DNA from: CAXTEJ01 sp964243295 | Lineage (GTDB): Bacteria > Actinomycetota > Actinomycetes > Actinomycetales > Angustibacteraceae | Direction: 5' to 3' | DNA: 64,000 nt | Assembly (NCBI GenBank): GCA_964243295.1 | Contig: CAXTEJ010000011.1 | Coordinates: 1 to 64,000, forward strand | Shown: piece after piece, positions 1 to 8,390 of the stretch | Layout: every line of letters starts with the position of its first letter | Position numbering within the stretch: position 1 is the first letter of the stretch | The notes under the pieces: generated by a model | Told to the model about the DNA's origin: nothing | The model's database searches: none | The model's input: only the letters and a program-made list of their open reading frames with translations | Made by a program: the position numbers and the translations under genes

Positions 1-882
1 CGTCCGGACCGCGCCGCTGACCGTCAGTTCCGCCTGCAGCCCCGCGCTGCGGACCGTGGCCAGCAGCTCCTCGACGGACACCAGTCCAGCTGGCGCGCGC
101 GGTCCGGATGCGTCTTGCTTGAGAACCGTGAGCACACTGCGGAGCTCGGTCAGGGCTTGACGGCCGGTGGTCGACACCTGATGCATCGCCGTTGCGGCGC
201 GGGCCGGGTCGGTCTCGGCTGCGACCTGCGCCCCGTCGGCCAGGGACACCATGACAGTGACGTGGTGCGCCACGACGTCGTGCACCTCGCGGGAGATGCG
301 GGCCCTTTCGGCGGCCACCGCGAGCCAGACGCGCTGCTCGCGCTCTCGTTCGCGGGCGGCGTCGCGGCCGGCGGTCACGACCGCTTTCTCCCGCCAGAGC
401 CGCCACGCCGCGGCGGCGCCTACGGTGGCGGCCAGCGTCCCGAGCACGGCCAGCAGCGACTCGAGGTCCCCGCCGGGCGCGCTCAGCATCGCGGCAGCCG
501 TGGCGCAGGACAGGAGTCCGACCGCGACGGCGGCCTGTCGTGCTGGGCAGCGCGTGACGACCGTCGCGGCGGCGACGAGGACCAGTGCTTCGCCGCCGGT
601 GACACCGAACCCGAGCAGGACTGCCAGCGAGATCAGCGACGTCCAGGCCAGCACGACGAGCGGAGCGCGACGGCGCCAGACCAGCGGGGCCGCGGTGACC
701 GCTACCGCGACCGCTCCTGCGGTGCGGCCGACATCGTGCTCGAGCTCGGCCGCGCTCGTCACCGCCACGGCCAACAAACCGGCGAGGCCGGCTGCGAGCG
801 CAGCGTCAACGGCCAACGGACGCCGACGGCCCGCAACCGCTACCGCCCTGCGCGATGCATTCAGGCGCGAACTGGCATCCAT
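1..882 (-). CDS. Sensor histidine kinase (HisKA_3 type), partial at left edge
   Basis: Membrane sensor kinase of the NarL/DesK-like class; its C-terminal ATPase part lies beyond the window. The ATG at 882 follows the ABC permease stop by only 7 bases, so it is the last visible gene of an exporter operon. About 294 residues are seen: a basic N-terminus, several hydrophobic helices (roughly residues 20-150), a short linker, then the dimerisation/phosphoacceptor helix with ISREVHDVVAHH, whose first His (residue 201) is the expected phosphorylation site. The partner response regulator is presumably off the left edge. The family assignment is firm; the signal sensed is unknown, though coupling to an exporter suggests a membrane-active compound or cell-envelope stress. 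Confidence 0.85.
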   Translation of the reverse strand, partial: MDASSRLNASRRAVAVAGRRRPLAVDAALAAGLAGLLAVAVTSAAELEHDVGRTAGAVAVAVTAAPLVWRRRAPLVVLAWTSLISLAVLLGFGVTGGEALVLVAAATVVTRCPARQAAVAVGLLSCATAAAMLSAPGGDLESLLAVLGTLAATVGAAAAWRLWREKAVVTAGRDAAREREREQRVWLAVAAERARISREVHDVVAHHVTVMVSLADGAQVAAETDPARAATAMHQVSTTGRQALTELRSVLTVLKQDASGPRAPAGLVSVEELLATVRSAGLQAELTVSGAVRT

Positions 883-889
883 GGTCCAG

Positions 890-1627
890 CTACACGTCCC
901 GGCGGCGCAACGCAGCGGCGGCGACAGCAGCACCGACCAGCGACCACCCGGCAAGCGTCGCGACCGCCGGCCACAGCGACAGCAGCCCGGCATCCGGTGG
1001 CGCGCCGGTCAGCACGACCGCCTGCACCGCCCGACCGGGAAGGAAGGCCGTGACCTCCGGCGCAGTCACGACCACCACGGGCAAGAAGAGCAGCAGGAAC
1101 AGCAGGCCGATGCCGCCTGCCGCCGACCGGGTCAGGAATCCGGCGCTGACCCCCAGCACCACGACAGCGCACAACGCGAACGCGGTCCCGGCAACAGCTC
1201 GGATGACGAGGCCGTCGGTCACCGGTCCCACGGCGGCGGGGGCTACGACGTTCGCGGCCACGACGGCGGAGACGGACGCGACGGCCAGGAGCACGGCGAC
1301 TAGCCCCGCTGCGACCACGGCCTTGGCAACGAGTACCTGTGGCCGCTGCGGGACCGCCGCGAACGTCGAGCGCGCCGTGTGGGCGCTGTACTCCGCCGAC
1401 GCGGCCAGCACCGCCGTGGCGCCCACCAGGAGCTCGACGAGCAGCAAGCCGGTGAACGCGGCGGCGGCACCTGAGCCGTCGGGCGTCTTCGGCAGGGTCA
1501 GGTAGGCGCCGCACACACCGACCAGCGTGGCAGCGATTGCGCCGTAGCAGGCAAGGGTCGAGCGCAGCGAACACGCCTTGATCCACTCCGAGCGGACGAC
1601 ACCGGACAGGCCCACGCTCGCCGTCAT
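890..1627 (-). CDS. ABC-2 type transporter permease
   Basis: Membrane subunit of an ABC exporter, 245 residues, with about six hydrophobic segments (for example residues 25-45, 55-75, 100-130, 135-160 and 220-240). The N-terminal VRSEWIKACSLRSTLACYG is the usual start of small-molecule/bacteriocin-type ABC-2 permeases (cytoplasmic amphipathic lead-in before helix 1). Its ATG overlaps the stop of the upstream ATPase by four bases (ATGA), so the two are translationally coupled and must form one transporter. A sensor kinase follows, as in antimicrobial-peptide resistance modules. The substrate cannot be read from the sequence. Confidence 0.85.
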   Translation of the reverse strand: MTASVGLSGVVRSEWIKACSLRSTLACYGAIAATLVGVCGAYLTLPKTPDGSGAAAAFTGLLLVELLVGATAVLAASAEYSAHTARSTFAAVPQRPQVLVAKAVVAAGLVAVLLAVASVSAVVAANVVAPAAVGPVTDGLVIRAVAGTAFALCAVVVLGVSAGFLTRSAAGGIGLLFLLLFLPVVVVTAPEVTAFLPGRAVQAVVLTGAPPDAGLLSLWPAVATLAGWSLVGAAVAAAALRRRDV

Positions 1628-2535
1628 CGCTGCGTGCTGCTGTCGTACTCGACAGCCCCCCGCGTGAGCGCGTAGAACGCGTCCTCCAGCGACACCTCCT
1701 GAGTCGACAGCTCGTGCACGACCAGTCCGTCCTGCCGGGCGACCTCGCCGATCCGGATGGCGCTCAGGCCCTCGACCTGCAGCTCGGCGGCACCGTTCGT
1801 GGTGACGCTCGCCCCGAGCGCGGCCAGCCGGGCTCCGAGGACCGCGGCATCCGGCGTCCGCACTCGCACGACCGGCCGCGACACCGACTCGATCAGCTCC
1901 GGCACCGTGGTGTCCGCGATCAGCCGCCCGCGGCCGATGACCACGACGTGGTCGGCCGTCCTCGCCATCTCCGCCATCAGGTGGCTGCTGACCAGCACCG
2001 TACGGCCCTCGTCGGCGAACCTGCGCAGCAGCTCCCTGATCCAGCGCACCCCGTCCGTGTCCAGGCCGTTCACCGGCTCATCCAAGATGACGACCGCTGG
2101 GTCGCCCAGCAGCACGGACGCGATCCCGAGGCGCTGGCCCATGCCGAGGGAGAAACCTCCAGTTCGCTGGCCTGCGACGTCTGCCAGCCCCACGATGCCA
2201 AGGACCTCCTCGACCCACCGGTCCGGGATCCGGTGCGTCGCCGCCAGCGCACGCAGATGCGCGCGGGCGGTGCGGCCCGGGTGCACCCCGCGAACCTCGA
2301 GGACCGCGCCGACCTGCGTCAACGGCGCCCGGTGGTCCGCGTAGCGCTTGCCGTTCACGAGAGCGCGCCCGGACGTCGGCGCGTCCAAGCCCAAGATCAT
2401 GCGCATCGTCGTGGACTTGCCCGACCCGTTGGGACCTAGAAAGCCAGTCACCCGGCCCGGCTGGGCGATGAATGTCAGGTCATTGACCGCGGTTCGGTCG
2501 CCATACCGCTTGGTGAGCGTCTCGACTTCGATCAT
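1624..2535 (-). CDS. ABC transporter ATP-binding protein
   Basis: Nucleotide-binding subunit of the ABC-2 exporter, about 303 residues. It begins MIEVETLTKRYG; an in-frame upstream codon at 2559 also exists, but the core family start is the ATG at 2535. Walker A GPNGSGKS lies at residues 34-41, the signature loop is the slightly unusual FSLGMGQRLG (canonical LSGGQ replaced by LGMGQ, as is common in this bacitracin/CcmA-like subfamily), and Walker B is VVILDEP followed by the D-loop. A C-terminal 80-residue extension is typical of the subfamily. Coupled by ATGA to the permease. It heads the operon ATPase-permease-kinase. Confidence 0.92.
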   Translation of the reverse strand: MIEVETLTKRYGDRTAVNDLTFIAQPGRVTGFLGPNGSGKSTTMRMILGLDAPTSGRALVNGKRYADHRAPLTQVGAVLEVRGVHPGRTARAHLRALAATHRIPDRWVEEVLGIVGLADVAGQRTGGFSLGMGQRLGIASVLLGDPAVVILDEPVNGLDTDGVRWIRELLRRFADEGRTVLVSSHLMAEMARTADHVVVIGRGRLIADTTVPELIESVSRPVVRVRTPDAAVLGARLAALGASVTTNGAAELQVEGLSAIRIGEVARQDGLVVHELSTQEVSLEDAFYALTRGAVEYDSSTQR

Positions 2536-2754
2536 GTCCGCGACGCTATGGCGCAGCAACTAAGCGGCGCGACATGCCACAGGACCAAGCATACGGACTC
2601 GCTTCAAACCAAGGTCGTAGTCGCGTCGGACCCCTCCCTGCACGTCCCGCAGCGCGATCCCCTTACGGACAATCGCGCAGGGCGGCACCCACGAACCCGG
2701 CCACATAGCGCCGCGAGAACCGCGCCACTTACCGCTGCAAGTCACAGCCGACGC

Positions 2755-3795
2755 CTACGCGGCGCCGAGCTCGGCCCGCACCCGGGGAGCCACCTGCGTG
2801 CCCAGCAGCTCGATGCCGCGCAGCAGGTTGTCGTGGCCGAGGCGCACGTTGGTCATCTGCAGCGAGAGCCGGCTGACGCCACCGAGCGCCTCGCTGATGT
2901 CGAGGATCTTCGCCGTGACGGTGTCGGGGTCGCCGATGACGAAGGCGCCGCCGGGCGCCCGGGTCGCCTCGTACTGCGCCCGGTTGGGTGCGGCGAACCC
3001 TCGCTCGCGCCCGATCTTCGTGAACATCTGCGCCCAGCCCGGGTAGAAGTCGTCGGCCGCCTGCTGGTCGGTCTCACCGACGAACCCGAAGACGTGCACG
3101 CCGACCGGCAGCTGCTCGGGGGTGAACCCGGACTGTCGCCCAGCCTCGTGGTACAGGTCGACGAGCGGGCGAAAGCGCCGCGGCTCGCCGCCGATGATGG
3201 CGACCATCAGCGGCAGGCCGAGCAGGCCCGCGCGGACGAAGGACTCCGGCGTACCGCCGACCCCGAGCCAGATGGGCAGCTTGTCCTGCAGCGGTCGGGG
3301 GTAGACGCCCTGCCCCGTCAGCGGCGCGCGGTGGTGGCCCGACCACGTCACCTGGGTCTGCTCACGGATGCGCAGCAGCAGGCCGAGCTTCTCGGCGAAC
3401 AGGTCGTCGTAGTCGCGCACGTCGAGCCCGAACAGCGGGAACGCCTCGGTGAACGAGCCTCGCCCCACCACCATGTCGGCCCGCCCGCGCGAGACGAGGT
3501 CGAGCGTCGCGAACTCCTGGAACACCCGCACCGGGTCGGCCGCGCTCAGCACCGTGACGGCGCTGCTGAGCCGGATGCTCGTCGTCCGAGCGGCCGCAGC
3601 GGCCAGCAGGATCGGCGGCGCGGAGTCGTAGTACTCGCTGCGGTGGTGCTCGCCGATGCCGAAGTGGTCGAGCCCGACACGGTCGGCGGTCTCGACCTCC
3701 TCGAGCAGGTGCTGCACCCGGTCGACCGGGCTGACCGTCTCGCCGGTGTCGGGGTCGGTGACCTGGGAGACGAAGCTGTCGATACCGATGCGCAC
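2755..3795 (-). CDS. LLM-class flavin-dependent oxidoreductase
   Basis: Luciferase-like monooxygenase fold, 346 residues, normal length. The N-terminal IGIDSFVSQVTDPDTGE, the GIGEHHRSEY motif near residue 50 and ISLSSAVTVLSAADPVRVF-like strand pattern (SSAVTVLSAADP) identify the group that uses FMN or F420. Typical LLM features are the FATLDLVSRGRADMVVGRG segment and the VGGTPES motif. It stands alone, followed on the other strand by the NERD protein. The substrate is not predictable; members act on alkanes, ketones, nitriloacetate-like compounds or F420-linked hydrides. Confidence 0.88.
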   Translation of the reverse strand: MRIGIDSFVSQVTDPDTGETVSPVDRVQHLLEEVETADRVGLDHFGIGEHHRSEYYDSAPPILLAAAAARTTSIRLSSAVTVLSAADPVRVFQEFATLDLVSRGRADMVVGRGSFTEAFPLFGLDVRDYDDLFAEKLGLLLRIREQTQVTWSGHHRAPLTGQGVYPRPLQDKLPIWLGVGGTPESFVRAGLLGLPLMVAIIGGEPRRFRPLVDLYHEAGRQSGFTPEQLPVGVHVFGFVGETDQQAADDFYPGWAQMFTKIGRERGFAAPNRAQYEATRAPGGAFVIGDPDTVTAKILDISEALGGVSRLSLQMTNVRLGHDNLLRGIELLGTQVAPRVRAELGAA

Positions 3796-3969
3796 GTTGG
3801 CCTCTCTGGGAAAGCGGGGGTGAGCGCCAGCCTAGGTGACCGTCCTCGCGCGCCCGGACGCCGGAGCCGCGGCGGCGGCGGCCTGCGTGGGTCGGTGGTA
3901 CGGGCGAGTGGCTGCACCGAATGGCGATTCTCGCTCCAGCTGACCGAGGGCGGTGCCGACGTCGCGGCC

Positions 3970-4905
3970 ATGGGGGCTGGACAGTCGGGGGACGAACGCA
4001 CGCGCCGGGCCATCAGCTCGGCCGACGAGCTGGAGGCCCAGGGCCGCGAGCTGCTGGCGCGGGCTCAGTGGGCGCGGGGACGGGCGACCGCGCTCGCGAA
4101 GGGCGCGGAGGGCGAGCGCGTCGTCGGCGGTCTGCTGGACGAGCTCGCCGACGAGGGCTGGGTGGTCCTGCACGACCGGCGCCGGCTGCCGTCGTCCCCG
4201 GCGAACATCGACCACATCGCGATCGGCCCCGGTGGGGTCTTCGTCATCGATGCCAAGAACTGGACCGGCGGCCGGCTCCGCCTGGACGACACCGGCATGG
4301 CCGTGGGCCGTTGGCGCAAGGACGACGAGCTGCACAGCGCCAAGGTGGACGCCGACATCGTCACCCGGTCCGCCGCCGTCGTGCGACCCGGCCTCGCCGC
4401 CGTCGGCGTGGTCGCCTTCGTGCAGGACATGGGTCTGCAGCAGCCGGCGATGCACCACGACGTCCTCGTGCTACAGCAGGACCAGCTCTCGCACGCGCTG
4501 CGCGAGGCGCCACCGCTGCTGAGTTCCCTCGAGGTCAGCTCGCTCGCCCGGCACCTTGCGGCGGCGTTCCCGCCGAAGGCCGGTGGAGCTCCTCACCCGA
4601 GCCCGACGCCCCGAGCACCCAGCCGAAGCGGGCCGGGTGCCGCTGCGCGACCAAGCAGCAGCCGCCGGCGACCACCGGCTGCCCGACGCGAGCCCGCGCG
4701 GCAGTCCGCGCGACGGCAGCTGGTCAAGGTGGCGGTCGTCCTGGCGTGCCTGCCGGCGATGCCCTGGGCGATCGAGCAGGTCGCGGTCCCGGTGCTCCAG
4801 CACGTCCTGGCGGACGTCATGCCCGCCCCGCCTGCGGTCCGCGACGAACGCGGCCCATCGCTGCCCGGCCCCGGCCCGCTCGCCCCGACGACCTCCGCCC
4901 GGTAG
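3970..4905 (+). CDS. NERD-domain protein with C-terminal membrane helix
   Basis: NERD (nuclease-related) domain protein, 311 residues. Residues 25-200 hold the domain: GAEGERVVGGLLDEL, then HDRRRLPSSPANIDH with Asp81, and VFVIDAKNWTGG with Asp94 and Lys96. This gives the D...(D/E)xK arrangement expected for a PD-(D/E)xK-like nuclease fold. A Pro/Arg/Ser-rich linker (about 215-255) leads to a hydrophobic segment (about 258-285) that could anchor the protein in the membrane. The ATG at 3970 was chosen because upstream in-frame sequence shows no domain similarity. The family's role is poorly known; DNA processing is an inference from the fold. Confidence 0.8.
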   Translation: MGAGQSGDERTRRAISSADELEAQGRELLARAQWARGRATALAKGAEGERVVGGLLDELADEGWVVLHDRRRLPSSPANIDHIAIGPGGVFVIDAKNWTGGRLRLDDTGMAVGRWRKDDELHSAKVDADIVTRSAAVVRPGLAAVGVVAFVQDMGLQQPAMHHDVLVLQQDQLSHALREAPPLLSSLEVSSLARHLAAAFPPKAGGAPHPSPTPRAPSRSGPGAAARPSSSRRRPPAARREPARQSARRQLVKVAVVLACLPAMPWAIEQVAVPVLQHVLADVMPAPPAVRDERGPSLPGPGPLAPTTSAR

Positions 4906-5004
4906 GTATCGCTCCTCACGGGGTTTGCGCCCGACTTGCAGCTGACCCCACACCCGTTCGCAATACCGTTGCGCTGCAACCACCATGGTCCCTAGCGTGT
5001 CGAC

Positions 5005-5787
5005 GTGGCCGCCCACCTCGACGCAGTGTGCTTTGACGCCGACGACCCCGAGAGCCTCGCGCGCTTCTGGTCGGGAGTCCTCGGGTGGTCGCTCGCGCAG
5101 GACCCGGTCGGCGCCGTCGCCCTGCTACCTGACGACGACACCGGCTTCCGCCTGCGGTTCCAGCCGACGGACGTGCCCCGGAACGGCCGCAACCAGATGC
5201 ACGTCGACCTGACGAGCTCCTCGCCGCAGACGCAGGACGCGACGGTGGCCAGGGCGCTGGAGCGCGGCGCGAGCCACGTGGACGTCGGCCAGCGCCCCGA
5301 GGAGGAGCACGTGGTGCTCGCCGACCCCGAGGGCAACGAGTTCTGCGTCATCGAGGCAGGCAACGGCTTCCTGGCCGGCTGCGGCCGGCTCGGCGCCCTG
5401 GCGTCCGACGGCACCCAGGCGGTCGGCTACTTCTGGCGCGACGCGCTGGGCTGGCCGCTGGTCTGGGACCAGGACGAGGAGACCGCGATCCAGTCGCCCC
5501 ACGGCGGGCCGAAGATCACCTGGGGTGGACCGCCGCTGGACGAGCGCCCCGGCCGCACGCGGCTGCACCTCGACCTGGCGGCGTCCCCCGGGACTGACCG
5601 GCAGGCTGAGGTCGAGCGGCTCGTCGCCCTCGGGGCGCGCCGGCTGGGCGGTGAGCCCGATCAGGGCTGGGTGACCCTGCAGGACCCGGACGGCAACGAG
5701 TTCCGACTGCTTGGCCCCAGCGCTGGGCTCGACGACATCGAGCCCGCGACCCACCGTGCGCGTTCGAGCACCTCACGACATGGCTGA
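5005..5787 (+). CDS. Tandem glyoxalase-like (VOC) domain protein
   Basis: Two VOC/glyoxalase_6-type domains in one 260-residue chain: residues 4-120 (CFDADDPESLARFWSGVLGW ... VVLADPEGNEFCVIE) and 130-245 (YFWRDALGWPLVWD ... VTLQDPDGNEFRLLG). The repeated DPxGNEF ends each domain. GTG start at 5005; no strong ribosome site is visible. The family includes metal-dependent dioxygenases, resistance proteins and enzymes of unknown substrate. The 3' end overlaps the start of a broken DinB-like gene, which suggests the two were once co-transcribed. Confidence 0.85.
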   Translation: MAAHLDAVCFDADDPESLARFWSGVLGWSLAQDPVGAVALLPDDDTGFRLRFQPTDVPRNGRNQMHVDLTSSSPQTQDATVARALERGASHVDVGQRPEEEHVVLADPEGNEFCVIEAGNGFLAGCGRLGALASDGTQAVGYFWRDALGWPLVWDQDEETAIQSPHGGPKITWGGPPLDERPGRTRLHLDLAASPGTDRQAEVERLVALGARRLGGEPDQGWVTLQDPDGNEFRLLGPSAGLDDIEPATHRARSSTSRHG

Positions 5788-6195
5788 CGTACCAGCGATC
5801 TCCTGTCCGCAGCTGCAGGCCGACGAGCTGACCACGCTCCGGGAGTTCCGTGACGTCTACCGCACGAAGGTCCTGCGGGTCCTCGCGGCGGCAGGGACGA
5901 CGGGGTGTCGGCCCAGCCCCTGATGCCCGCGACCGACCTCAGCGTCGGCGGCGTCGTGAAGCACCTGGCGCGCATGGAGAACCTGTTCTTCACCCACAAG
6001 TTACTCGGGCACCCGCTGCCCGCGCCGTGGGACTCCGCGCCCGGCGCGTCGGACCCGGACTGGGACTTTCGCACCGGGCAGGGCGAGCGCGTCGAAGACC
6101 TGCGCAGGCTCTACGAGCAGTCGTGCGCCCGCAGCCGCGCCGCGGTCGCCGACCTTCCCCCGGAGCACCTGTCGACGTTGCCGTGCTTCGGCGCC
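5780..6195 (+). pseudogene. DinB/DUF664-family protein, frameshifted and truncated
   Basis: The first frame from ATG 5780 gives LQADELTTLREFRDVYRTKV, the usual N-terminal helix of DUF664/DinB-like four-helix proteins. A one-base loss near 5895 moves the reading to a second frame with DLSVGGVVKHLARMENLFF, the next conserved helix with its metal-ligand His, and DLRRLYEQSCARSRAAV. The similarity stops near 6190, where the scar containing foreign gene tails begins, so about the last quarter of the gene is gone. DinB-like proteins act as thiol-dependent (often mycothiol) transferases. The product is not expected to function. Confidence 0.75.
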
Positions 6196-6226
6196 CGGAT
6201 CGCATGGTCACGCCGAGGCCGGGGTG

Positions 6227-6268
6227 GGACGACGTCCGCGATGTCGGGCTCCTCGATCGACAGGTCGC
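6227..6268 (-). repeat. Dispersed repeat: ABC ATPase tail fragment (copy of 14866-14907)
   Basis: Forty-two bases with a single mismatch to the 3' part of the ABC ATPase gene at 14840-15790. On the minus strand both encode DLSIEEPDI. Nothing upstream of the fragment encodes the rest of an ATPase, so this is a relic of a deleted or recombined paralogue. Confidence 0.8.
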
Positions 6269-6327
6269 CTCGAGACAGCTGCCGCGCGCGGGCGTGCGCT
6301 GCCGCACCGACGAGAGTGGAGCGAGGT

Positions 6328-6416
6328 CGGCCATGTCGCTCGGTGGATCGCATGATCACGGTTGAGGCCGCGCGGCACCGCGTCAGGGGATCAGCATGAC
6401 CTTGCCGAGGGTGGTG
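6328..6416 (-). repeat. Dispersed repeat: oxidoreductase tail and downstream sequence (copy of 12791-12878)
   Basis: Two blocks, 6328-6352 (25 of 25) and 6369-6416 (46 of 48), match the end and 3' flank of the oxidoreductase at 12845-13900. The flank being conserved as well as the coding tail shows that a whole segment was duplicated and later lost. The spacer between the blocks is replaced by sequence matching 14813-14829. Confidence 0.82.
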
Positions 6417-6683
6417 CGGGCTCCTCCCGGCGGCGCCCACGACCGGCGACGAGACCAGCCGAACGTCCCGGGTGCCGGATCGCTCGATCCGACGACCGTA
6501 GCCCGGTACGTATCTCCGCCGGCTCAGCAAAGCCCGCCGGCCGTGGTCCGCTGACCCGGCCGGCCGGGGTGGTGCCCACCGCGCGGGCCCCCGACCTCAT
6601 TGCCGCCCTCATCCCGCGGGCGGACCCGCGGTTCACCCCGCAGGACGACGACGGCGGGCCCGACCGCTCCTACGCTCGCTCAC

Positions 6684-8390
6684 GTGGACCAGTCCCTGCT
6701 CGATCGCGCGAGGACGCGGCGAAGCGAGCACCCGTTCCACGTCGACGCTGCCCTCGCCGTCCTCGTCGGGCTGGGGACGGGCGTCCTACCCGGCCTGGTA
6801 GGTCTGTTCGACTCACGGGCCGCTGCCGTCGTGCTGAGCCTGGTGCTCGCCGGGGCGCTGGTCTGGCGACGCCGCCGCCCGCTCATCACCGGGGCGGTGG
6901 TGGCCTCCGCCTGCCTCCTGCAGCTGGTCATTCTCCCGAACGACCTCCTGCTCGCCGACGTCGCCGCCCCGATGACGATCTACGCGCTGGCCGCGTACGG
7001 GCCCCGCTGGGCCGGTCACGCCGGGTTGTCCATCGGGTTGCTGGGTGCAGCGCTCGGCACCGGCAGGTACTACGGCGGCACGCGCATCGAATTCGTCGTC
7101 ATCCTGGTGGAGGCCGTCGGCCTGGTGGTCGTCGCCGCCTGGGCACTGGGCCTCCGGCGGCGGGCCCGGGTGCAGACGGCGGACGCCGGTTGGTCCGCTG
7201 ACGGCACGGGCCGACCGGTCGTCGAGCAGCTGTCGGCGTGGCTGCGGCGCCACCTGTTCGGCGTCGACTCCGTCGCTGCCGCCGGCTGCGTCCTCGTGCT
7301 GGTCGTCGCCCCGGGGGAGGGTTACGGGAACGTCGTGACCAGCTCCCTGGTGTCGCTGATGCTGCTGGTCCCGCTGGCGTGGCGCCGACGCCGCCCGGTC
7401 CCCGCGGCCGCCGTGATCATCGCCGCCGGACTGCTCGAGCTCGCGCTGCTCCCCGACGAGTTCCTCCCGGCGAACGTCGCCGCGCCTGTCATGGTCTACG
7501 CGCTGGCCGCCTACGCCCCCCGCTGGGCCGGCCGGGCCGGACTGGCGGCCGGGCTGCTTGCTGCGGCGCTGGCCGCCGCCACCTCCTTCGACCCCGGGAC
7601 CGTGTTCGAATTTCTCGTGGTCGCCGCCGGCATCGGCGTGCTGGTGGTCGCGTCCTGGGCGCTGGGCGACCTGCGCCGGGCTCGTCTGCAGCACGTGGCG
7701 GGGTTGGAGGAGCGGGCCCGGCTGCTGGAGCTGGAACGGGAGCAGGAGATGCAGCTGGCCGCCTCGACCGAGCGCGCCCGGATCGCCCGGGAGATGCACG
7801 ACGTGGTCGCCCACTCCCTGTCGGTGGTCATCGCCCAGGCCGACGGCGGGCGCTACGCCGGGCAGGCCGACCCGGCGGCCGCGGCCTCGGCGCTGGAGCA
7901 GATCTCCACGACCGGCCGGCAGGCCCTCGCCGAGATGCGCAAGCTGCTCGGGGTGCTCCGCGAGGGCGGCGGGCAGGAGTTCGCCCCGCAGCCTGACGTC
8001 GCCGCGATAGACCCGCTGGTCGCCGACGTCCGGTCCAGCGGCCTGGACGTGGCCCTCGTCGTCGAGGGCGAGCCTCAGCCGATGCCCGCCGGCCCGCAGC
8101 TGGCCGCCTACCGCATCGTGCAGGAGTCGCTGACCAACGTGCTCAAGCACGCCGGCCCGGCGGGGCGGGCGAAGGTGCGGCTGCACTGGCGGCTCGACGC
8201 CCTCGAGCTGTCCGTGGAAGACGACGGCCGGGGCGCGGCGGCCGCGATCATGGCGGGCGACGGCCAGGGCCTGGGGCTGCTGGGCATGCGGGAGCGCGCG
8301 CAGCTGCACGGCGGCCGGCTCACCACCGCGCCACGGACCGGCGGGGGGTTCGGCGTCGAGGCCGTCCTGCCCTACCGTTCGTCCCGATGA
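6684..8390 (+). CDS. Sensor histidine kinase with internally duplicated membrane domain
   Basis: NarL/DesK-type kinase of about 568 residues, clearly longer than the usual 380-420. GTG at 6684 fits the family start (DQSLLDRARTRR). Residues about 20-160 and 190-330 are two copies of the same multi-helix sensor: LPNDLLLADVAAPMTIYALA near 84 is repeated as LPDEFLPANVAAPVMVYALA near 256, each followed by YxPRWAGxAGL. Then come a coiled linker (LEERARLLELEREQEMQL), the HisKA_3 helix ERARIAREMHDVVAHSLS with His372, and an HATPase with NVLKHAGPAG (Asn485) and GQGLGLLGMRERAQLHGG. Its ATGA overlap couples it to the regulator downstream. It most likely controls the ABC transporter that follows. Confidence 0.93.
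   Translation: MDQSLLDRARTRRSEHPFHVDAALAVLVGLGTGVLPGLVGLFDSRAAAVVLSLVLAGALVWRRRRPLITGAVVASACLLQLVILPNDLLLADVAAPMTIYALAAYGPRWAGHAGLSIGLLGAALGTGRYYGGTRIEFVVILVEAVGLVVVAAWALGLRRRARVQTADAGWSADGTGRPVVEQLSAWLRRHLFGVDSVAAAGCVLVLVVAPGEGYGNVVTSSLVSLMLLVPLAWRRRRPVPAAAVIIAAGLLELALLPDEFLPANVAAPVMVYALAAYAPRWAGRAGLAAGLLAAALAAATSFDPGTVFEFLVVAAGIGVLVVASWALGDLRRARLQHVAGLEERARLLELEREQEMQLAASTERARIAREMHDVVAHSLSVVIAQADGGRYAGQADPAAAASALEQISTTGRQALAEMRKLLGVLREGGGQEFAPQPDVAAIDPLVADVRSSGLDVALVVEGEPQPMPAGPQLAAYRIVQESLTNVLKHAGPAGRAKVRLHWRLDALELSVEDDGRGAAAAIMAGDGQGLGLLGMRERAQLHGGRLTTAPRTGGGFGVEAVLPYRSSR

Larger units (their letters stand above)
6195..6683. other. Scar region carrying tails of two other genes
   Basis: No intact gene is seen in this stretch. 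Positions 6227-6268 match 14866-14907 with 41 of 42 bases and on the minus strand encode the end of an ABC ATPase (LSIEEPDI). Positions 6328-6352 match 12791-12815 exactly, and 6369-6416 match 12831-12878 with 46 of 48 bases; the latter encodes, on the minus strand, the last residues of a quinone oxidoreductase (TLGKVMLIP, stop). A 17-base piece (6345-6361) matches 14813-14829. The rest, 6417-6683, holds only the upstream region of the kinase. Confidence 0.8.

Noticed and set aside
2548..3969. Very long open frame running into the NERD gene
   Set aside because: The upstream part is Arg/Gly/Asp-rich antisense to the LLM oxidoreductase and shows no domain; only the part after 3970 is real.
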